In this document: positions 59,339 to 64,000 of the stretch, piece by piece
How the letters are laid out: each line of letters opens with the position of its first letter
Numbering within the stretch: the first letter of the stretch is position 1
Notes under the pieces: generated by a model
Told to the model about the DNA's origin: nothing
Databases searched by the model: none
The model's input: only the letters and a program-made list of their open reading frames with translations
Position numbers and translations under genes: made by a program
NCBI RefSeq assembly: GCF_918697925.1
Contig: NZ_CAKKMF010000007.1
Coordinates: forward strand, 22,955-86,954
DNA length: 64,000 bases
From: Arthrobacter sp. Bi26
GTDB lineage: Bacteria; Actinomycetota; Actinomycetes; Actinomycetales; Micrococcaceae
Direction: 5' to 3'

Positions 59339-61025
59339 CAGCCGCGTTCCGCACCACATGGCTCCGGGCATGCTCCACAGCGTCCGGAAGGGACGTGAAC
59401 AGGTGCTTGTGATGCCGCAGTGAGCGGATGACCCCCACATTGGTCACGAGCTCCAGATGCTGCGGCTGGACACCCTTCAGCAGGACCGTGACGCCGCGCA
59501 GCTCCAGCGCCGAAATCACCTCGACGAGCGCATGGGCACCCGTGGCGTCCAGCATCCGCAGCTGCGACAGCCGGATGATGGCCACCTGGACGTCCTTGAC
59601 CTGGCTGATCTCCTGCAGGACCCGTTCCGCGGCGCCGAAGAACATGGCCCCGTCCAGCCGGAAAATGGCGATGTGCTCGTCTCCCGGAACCGTCGGCCCG
59701 GGGATGTCCTCGCGCCGGACTCCGCTCAGGGACGCGAATGCCCGCAGCGTGAACACGGCTGCCGCGGCGAGTCCGATCTGGATTGCCACAATGAGGTCGA
59801 AGGCGACGGTGATGAGGGCCGTGATCACGAACACCGCCGCGTCGGCGCGGGTGGACCGGAGGATCGCCGTTACCGTGTGCCGCGAGACCATGCGTGTGGC
59901 CGTGACCATGAGGATGCCGGCCAGCGCCGCCAGCGGGATCCGTCCGACGAGTCCGGCCGCCAAATAGATGATGGCCAGCAGCACCAGGGCGTGCACTACC
60001 GCGGAGAGCCTGGTCTTGGCGCCGGAACGGACGTTCACGGCCGTCCGGGCGATCGCGCCCGTGGCGGGCATGCCGCCGAAGAATCCGGCGGCGATCGAGG
60101 CCAGCCCCTGCCCGGTGAGTTCCCGGTCCGGGCTGTATGGGCCGGACGGACGGCCGTCCGGCCCCACCATGCCGGCGGCCACCCGGGCCGAGAGCAAAGA
60201 TTCAATGGCGGCGAGCGTCGCGATGGAGACGGCAGGCATCAGCAGGCCGCCCAGTGCGGCCGGATCCACAGAGGGCATGGAGGGCGCCGGCAGGGAGTGC
60301 GGAAGTGCGCCGATCCGGGGTATGTCCAGCGCCAGCAGCTCTGCCGCCACGGTGGTGAGCAATACCGCGATCAGGCTCGCAGGCAGGGACTTGTTGAGCC
60401 TGGGCAGCAGGTACATCAGGGCCGCGACGCCCGCCACCACAGCGAGCGTCTGCAGCACGGTTGGCATGGTTGCCTGTGACGCACTCTCGATGGCCGCCAG
60501 GAGGGTGTTGTGGCCGGGCGTTCCCGCGGTGCCCGTGGCCAGGGGCACCTGCTGGAGGAAGATGATGGCGGCGATGCCGAGCGTGAAACCCTCCACGACC
60601 GGCCAGGGGATGAACGCGACGGCGCGGCCCAGTCCGCTCACTCCCAGGACCATGACGAGCAGTCCGGCCAGCACCGAGACCAGCGCGACGCTGCCGACGC
60701 CGTGGGCGGCGACCACCGGGGCCAGGACCACCACCATGGCGCCGGTGGGGCCGGAGACCTGGACGTTGGATCCGCCCATGACGGCGGCGACCAGTCCGGC
60801 CACCACCGCGGTGATGAGTCCGGCCTCCGCCCCGACGCCGGAGCTCACCCCGAAGGCCAGGGCCAGGGGGAGGGCCACAATGCCTACTGTGATTCCGGCG
60901 AACAGGTCCGTCTTCCAGGCGGACCGCAAGAGCCCGTAGTCGCGCCGGGAGGGCACAAACCGGGTAAGGCGTCTCCGGAGCGTGTCGGGTGTCCCGACCG
61001 GACTTGATGCCGCGTCCGCGCTCAC
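59328..61025 (-). CDS. SulP-family anion transporter with STAS domain
   Basis: 565 residues. TDLFAGITVGIVALPLALAFGVSSGVGAEAGLITAVVAGLVAAVMGGSNVQVSGPTGAMVVVLAP is the SulP signature in the first membrane helices. A cytoplasmic STAS domain covers about 440-555 (HIAIFRLDGAMFFGAAERVLQEIS and RMLDATGAHALVEVISALELRGVTVLLKG). Members carry sulfate, bicarbonate or other anions with Na+ or H+. Its GTG start overlaps the ArsR stop by four bases, so the regulator and transporter are translationally coupled. Confidence 0.9.
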   Translation of the reverse strand: MSADAASSPVGTPDTLRRRLTRFVPSRRDYGLLRSAWKTDLFAGITVGIVALPLALAFGVSSGVGAEAGLITAVVAGLVAAVMGGSNVQVSGPTGAMVVVLAPVVAAHGVGSVALVSVLAGLLVMVLGVSGLGRAVAFIPWPVVEGFTLGIAAIIFLQQVPLATGTAGTPGHNTLLAAIESASQATMPTVLQTLAVVAGVAALMYLLPRLNKSLPASLIAVLLTTVAAELLALDIPRIGALPHSLPAPSMPSVDPAALGGLLMPAVSIATLAAIESLLSARVAAGMVGPDGRPSGPYSPDRELTGQGLASIAAGFFGGMPATGAIARTAVNVRSGAKTRLSAVVHALVLLAIIYLAAGLVGRIPLAALAGILMVTATRMVSRHTVTAILRSTRADAAVFVITALITVAFDLIVAIQIGLAAAAVFTLRAFASLSGVRREDIPGPTVPGDEHIAIFRLDGAMFFGAAERVLQEISQVKDVQVAIIRLSQLRMLDATGAHALVEVISALELRGVTVLLKGVQPQHLELVTNVGVIRSLRHHKHLFTSLPDAVEHARSHVVRNAAASV

Positions 61026-61435
61026 GGCGCTGTGTTGTCGAGATGGCCAGTGTCGTCGAGGTGGCCAGTGCTGTCGAGGTGGCCTGCCGGCAGCTCCTGA
61101 GCTATCCGGAGCTGTTCGGTGGAACCGGCCAGGGTGTCCAGCAGGAAGACCCGGGCGATCGCGAGAAGCTCCTTGATCTTAGGATGAGCCAGCCGGTAGG
61201 TCACCACATTCGCCGTCCGGACAGACGTCACCACGCCGTGCCGGCGCAGCGTCCCCAGATGCTGGGACAGATGCGAGGGCTCCAGTCCCGTCTCGGCGAG
61301 CAGGTAACTGACCGGCGCCGCAGTGTCCGGTGCCGCGGCCAGAAGCTCGAGGATCCGGATGCGGGCCGGGTGGGCCAGGGCCTTGAACAGGTTGGCCTTG
61401 ATTTCGTACAACGGGGTCTGCGCGGCGGAGATCAT
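61022..61435 (-). CDS. ArsR-family regulator coupled to the SulP transporter
   Basis: 137 residues. LFKALAHPARIRILELLAAAPDTAAPVSYLLAETGLEPSHLSQHLGTLRRHGVVTSVRTANVVTYRLAHPKIKEL is the winged helix. No Cys is present, so classical thiol metal sensing is unlikely. The C-terminal tail has three copies of a six-residue motif (GHLDST, GHLDDT, GHLDNT) from an 18-bp tandem repeat. The SulP start overlaps its stop (GTGA). Such ArsR-SulP pairs, often annotated for low-affinity sulfate or bicarbonate uptake, recur in actinobacteria. Confidence 0.87.
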   Translation of the reverse strand: MISAAQTPLYEIKANLFKALAHPARIRILELLAAAPDTAAPVSYLLAETGLEPSHLSQHLGTLRRHGVVTSVRTANVVTYRLAHPKIKELLAIARVFLLDTLAGSTEQLRIAQELPAGHLDSTGHLDDTGHLDNTAP

Positions 61436-61623
61436 GGCAGGAGGACACCTTCTCGCATCCGTTCGCGGCGCGGCCCGGCGGGACAGCGCCGCTGTCTGGA
61501 TTGATGGATTGATGTTTTCATCATATCGCGCGAGTCAATACCCTCCCGTCAATGCCCGTCCGATCCCGGTGCGCACCCTGTCACGAAGCCGGACGGTCCC
61601 GGGCGTGGCGATAGGCTGGAACC

Positions 61624-62103
61624 ATGACTATCAATCCGGACCTGCAGGGCCGCAGCTACCCTGCCGCAGAGGTGTATGACGTCGGCCGCGAGAAGATCCG
61701 CGAGTTCGCGCGCGCGGTCAAGGCCACGCACGCGGCCCACTTCGACGTCGATGCCGCCAAGGCCCTGGGGCACAGCGACCTCGTGGCGCCGCCGACCTTC
61801 GCCATCATCGTCGCGCAGCGCGCTGACGCGCAGCTGATCGAGGACCCGGATTCCGGGATCGACTTCTCCCGCGTGGTCCACGCCGACCAGCGGTTCACCC
61901 ACCACCGCCCGATCATCGCAGGCGACCGGCTGGTCGCCGAACTGCACGTCGACGGCGTCCGCGCCATGGGCGGCGGAGCCATGATCACCACCCGCTCGGA
62001 AATCTTCGCCCTGGCCCCCGGCGATGCCGCCGATGCCGCCGGCGTCCGCGAGCCGGTCGCCACCACCACCTCGTCCATCCTGGTCCGCGGAGAGGGACAG
62101 TAG
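61624..62103 (+). CDS. MaoC-like N-terminal dehydratase subunit (HadA-like)
   Basis: 159 residues. GRSYPAAEVYDVGREKIREFARAVKATH, DLVAPPTFAIIVAQRADAQLI and RVVHADQRFTHHRPIIAGDRLVAELHVDGVRAMGGGAMITTRSEIF are the HadA/FAS1_DH motifs. With the following hotdog protein it should form a (3R)-hydroxyacyl-ACP dehydratase heterodimer of fatty-acid elongation. The next start lies two bases after its stop. Confidence 0.9.
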   Translation: MTINPDLQGRSYPAAEVYDVGREKIREFARAVKATHAAHFDVDAAKALGHSDLVAPPTFAIIVAQRADAQLIEDPDSGIDFSRVVHADQRFTHHRPIIAGDRLVAELHVDGVRAMGGGAMITTRSEIFALAPGDAADAAGVREPVATTTSSILVRGEGQ

Positions 62104-62105
62104 CC

Positions 62106-62543
62106 ATGAGCGTCAACATCGCAGAACTCACCGTCGGCCAGGACATCGGCAGCCGCAGCATTACCGTCACCCGTACCGATCTCGTCAAGTACGCAGGCGC
62201 CTCCGGTGACTTCAATCCGATCCACTGGAACGAGGCTTTCGCCACGGGCGTCGGCCTGCCCGGCGTGATCGCCCACGGCATGTTTACCATGGGCGCCGCT
62301 GTCCAGCTCGTCACTGACTGGGCCGGCGACCCCGCCGCCGTCGTCGACTTCCAGACCCGCTTCACCAAGCCGGTGCCGGTCGCCGACACCACGGGGACGC
62401 CGGAGGCCGGTGCCGTGATCGAGGTCAGCGGGGCCATCGGAGCGCTCGACGCCGACGCCGGCACCGCCCGCGTCGACCTCACGGTCCTCTCGTCCGCCCA
62501 AAAGGTCCTCGTCAAGGCCCAGGCCGTAGTCAGGCTGGCCTAG
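62106..62543 (+). CDS. MaoC-type (3R)-hydroxyacyl-ACP dehydratase subunit (HadB-like)
   Basis: 145 residues. DLVKYAGASGDFNPIHWNEAFATGVGLPGVIAHGMFTMGAAVQLVTDWAGD contains the hydratase-2 catalytic Asp and His (DFNPIHWN) that HadA-like partners lack. It dehydrates (3R)-hydroxyacyl thioesters to trans-2-enoyl forms. It begins two bases after the HadA-like gene, so they are one operon, and the MFS gene follows 14 bases later. Confidence 0.92.
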   Translation: MSVNIAELTVGQDIGSRSITVTRTDLVKYAGASGDFNPIHWNEAFATGVGLPGVIAHGMFTMGAAVQLVTDWAGDPAAVVDFQTRFTKPVPVADTTGTPEAGAVIEVSGAIGALDADAGTARVDLTVLSSAQKVLVKAQAVVRLA

Positions 62544-62557
62544 CCCATGGCATTGCA

Positions 62558-63883
62558 GTGAATCGGACTGCTGTGACCAAGGATGTCTTCGTCCCGGCCG
62601 CCGAGATCACGCACTGGCGCAACGCTGTGGTGGTGGCCTACGGAGCGAGCGGAATCGCGTTTTCCACGTGGGTGTCCCGGCTGCCGGCCATCCGCGACGG
62701 CCTGGACCTGACTCCGGGCACCGTCGGGCTGCTCCTGCTCTGCATGACGGCGGGGTCCTTCCTGTCCGTGTCCGCATCGGGCCTGATTGTCCTTCGCCTC
62801 GGCTCCAAGCTCACCATCCGGATCGGCAGCATCATGGTGGGCTTCGGGCTGATGCTGGCAGGCTTCGGCACCTCCGTGCTCGCCAGTCCGGTGGCGGTCG
62901 CCGCCGGACTGGCGATCATCGGGCTGGGCACCGCCAGCTGGAACACCGCGTCGAACGTCGAAGGCGCCGCGGTGGAACGCGCGGTCCGGCGGCACATCAT
63001 GCCCCGGCTGCACGGCTCCTTCAGCCTGGGCACGGTGGCTGGAGCCGGGCTGGGTGCCTGGGCAGCCGCCGCCGGGATCCCCGTCTTCTGGCACCTGGCC
63101 GCGGTGGGCCTGCTGGTGGCCGGCTCGGTGACCACCGCTGCGGCGTGGTTCCGGGCGGACATCACGCCGGTCGAGGGGGAGCGCCCCTTCAAGGTATCCG
63201 GGACAGATACGTTCGAGGATCCCTCCACCGGGCCCATCCCGATCGTCCGGCAGACGGACGCCGTCCCGGAGCAGCCGCTGGACAACAAACGCCAGATCGC
63301 GCAGGCCTGGCGTGACCGGCGCACTCTGCTCCTGGGCGTGCTGGTCCTTGGGCTGGCCCTCGCCGAAGGGGCGGCGGGGGACTGGGTGGCCCTGGCATTG
63401 TCAGACGGCCACGGCCAGACCGACGCCGCCGGAGCCGCAGGCTACGGGCTGTTCGTCACCTTCATGACCATCGGCCGCTTCGCCGGCACCCTGGTCCTTG
63501 ACCGCTTCGGCCGGGTCCCGGTGATGCGCTGGTGCGCCGCGCTCGCGGTGCTGGGCCTCGGCTTGTTCGTCTTCGCCCCGGCGCCGTGGCTGGCCTACGT
63601 GGCCTTGGCCATCTGGGGACTCGGAGCCTCGCTCGGTTTCCCGGTGGGCATGTCCGCCGCGGCCGACGATCCCGTCAAGGCCGCTGCCCGGGTGTCCGTG
63701 GTGTCCACGATCGGCTACGGAGCCTTCCTGTGCGGGCCGCCGCTGCTGGGCCTGCTGGCCGAGCACGTCGGCATTCTCCACTCCCTGCTTGCCGTCATGG
63801 TGATGCTGATCGTGAGCTTCCTGCTCTCCCCGGTGGCGCGCAAACTCCCCGTGCCCGCGCCCGTGCCGGGACAGTACAGCTGA
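62558..63883 (+). CDS. MFS transporter
   Basis: 441 residues with about 12 membrane segments split by a hydrophilic loop at residues about 190-240. NAVVVAYGASGIAFSTWVSRLPAIRDGLDLTPGTVGLLLLCMTAGSFLS and GYGLFVTFMTIGRFAGTLVLDRFGRVPVMRWCAALAVLG are YbjJ-like MFS blocks. Substrate unknown. Start GTG 62558 or GTG 62573 (neither has a clear ribosome binding site). Downstream at the window edge lie nested inverted repeats. Confidence 0.85.
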   Translation: MNRTAVTKDVFVPAAEITHWRNAVVVAYGASGIAFSTWVSRLPAIRDGLDLTPGTVGLLLLCMTAGSFLSVSASGLIVLRLGSKLTIRIGSIMVGFGLMLAGFGTSVLASPVAVAAGLAIIGLGTASWNTASNVEGAAVERAVRRHIMPRLHGSFSLGTVAGAGLGAWAAAAGIPVFWHLAAVGLLVAGSVTTAAAWFRADITPVEGERPFKVSGTDTFEDPSTGPIPIVRQTDAVPEQPLDNKRQIAQAWRDRRTLLLGVLVLGLALAEGAAGDWVALALSDGHGQTDAAGAAGYGLFVTFMTIGRFAGTLVLDRFGRVPVMRWCAALAVLGLGLFVFAPAPWLAYVALAIWGLGASLGFPVGMSAAADDPVKAAARVSVVSTIGYGAFLCGPPLLGLLAEHVGILHSLLAVMVMLIVSFLLSPVARKLPVPAPVPGQYS

Positions 63884-63907
63884 TATGAGTTGAGTCTGTC
63901 CTTCACA

Positions 63908-64000
63908 AACACCTCCGGAGATGTCAGGACGGGATGTATCAGATTCCCTTGAGGACCCGGGGCTGATCCGCGGGGTCCTCCCGACGCCTTCGGAGGTGTT
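63908..64000. repeat. Nested inverted repeats at the right edge
   Basis: An outer pair AACACCTCCGG (from 63908) and CGGAGGTGTT (63991-64000) encloses an inner hairpin GAGGACCC / GGGTCCTC (63951-63990 region). The second half may continue outside the window. It could be a terminator, a structured RNA, or the edge of a mobile element. Confidence 0.4.

Noticed and set aside
1..64000. CRISPR array, prophage structural genes, complete insertion sequences
   Set aside because: No regularly spaced repeats, no cas-like or phage structural proteins, and no intact transposase were found.

Overview
The window is a high-GC chromosomal segment of an actinobacterium. The FprA-type ferredoxin reductase, the DUF779 and DUF664/DinB proteins, the FurA-like regulator placed next to a catalase, the paired MaoC-type dehydratases and the frequent GTG/TTG starts fit the Micrococcaceae, most likely an Arthrobacter or Pseudarthrobacter relative. 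This placement comes from remembered family resemblance, not from a search. Genes are dense, run on both strands and are mostly core or housekeeping-like.

Layout. 1-17 kb: end of an FprA-like reductase, a K+ channel, an alcohol/acetaldehyde oxidation cluster (GAF regulator, aldehyde dehydrogenase, Zn alcohol dehydrogenase, DUF779), an amino-acid permease, a TetR regulator, DUF2461, a fur-katA pair, an MFS exporter, the HtpX protease, YajQ, tRNA-Tyr, a LysM lipoprotein and a DinB-like protein. 17-27 kb: small accessory proteins (DUF1810, MgtC, DUF1801, GNAT, a frameshifted VOC gene, S51 peptidase, thioesterase, thioredoxin, ABM monooxygenase), an acyl-CoA ligase, an AlkA-like glycosylase and an ArsB/SLC13-like transporter. 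27.6-30.3 kb: cystathionine beta-synthase followed by a cystathionine gamma-synthase/lyase, a transsulfuration pair. 30.3-36.6 kb: HxlR-MFS pair, GT87 mannosyltransferase-like protein, SDR, a lone HPt protein and an acyl-CoA dehydrogenase. 36.6-40 kb: a minus-strand operon of YgiB-like, YgiC-like (glutathionylspermidine-synthase fold) and APC permease genes. 40-43.7 kb: MOSC protein, a cold-shock-type DEAD-box helicase with a long leader, tRNA-Thr and tRNA-Met.

43.74-49.03 kb is the clearest accessory segment. A 41-bp perfect direct repeat, which is itself a terminator hairpin, starts 6 bp after tRNA-Met and recurs 5.3 kb away. Between the copies lie a gene-poor decayed stretch with a 7-bp tandem repeat, a Tat-exported CrtC/lipocalin-like protein, the C-terminal remnant of a serine recombinase, a broken small gene and a secreted protein with six WLRDG-type repeats. 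No intact integrase is visible.

49-64 kb: DHFR-like protein, a second-type YidC coupled to an NAD(P)-binding protein, a Na+/H+ antiporter, a divergent ROK repressor/GH13 alpha-glucosidase pair with a palindromic operator candidate, aldo/keto reductase, CitE-like lyase, DUF2797, DUF3188, an ArsR-SulP pair, HadA/HadB-like dehydratases and a final MFS transporter. No CRISPR array or complete insertion sequence was seen. The best candidates for something new are the repeat-flanked island and the YgiB-YgiC-permease operon.
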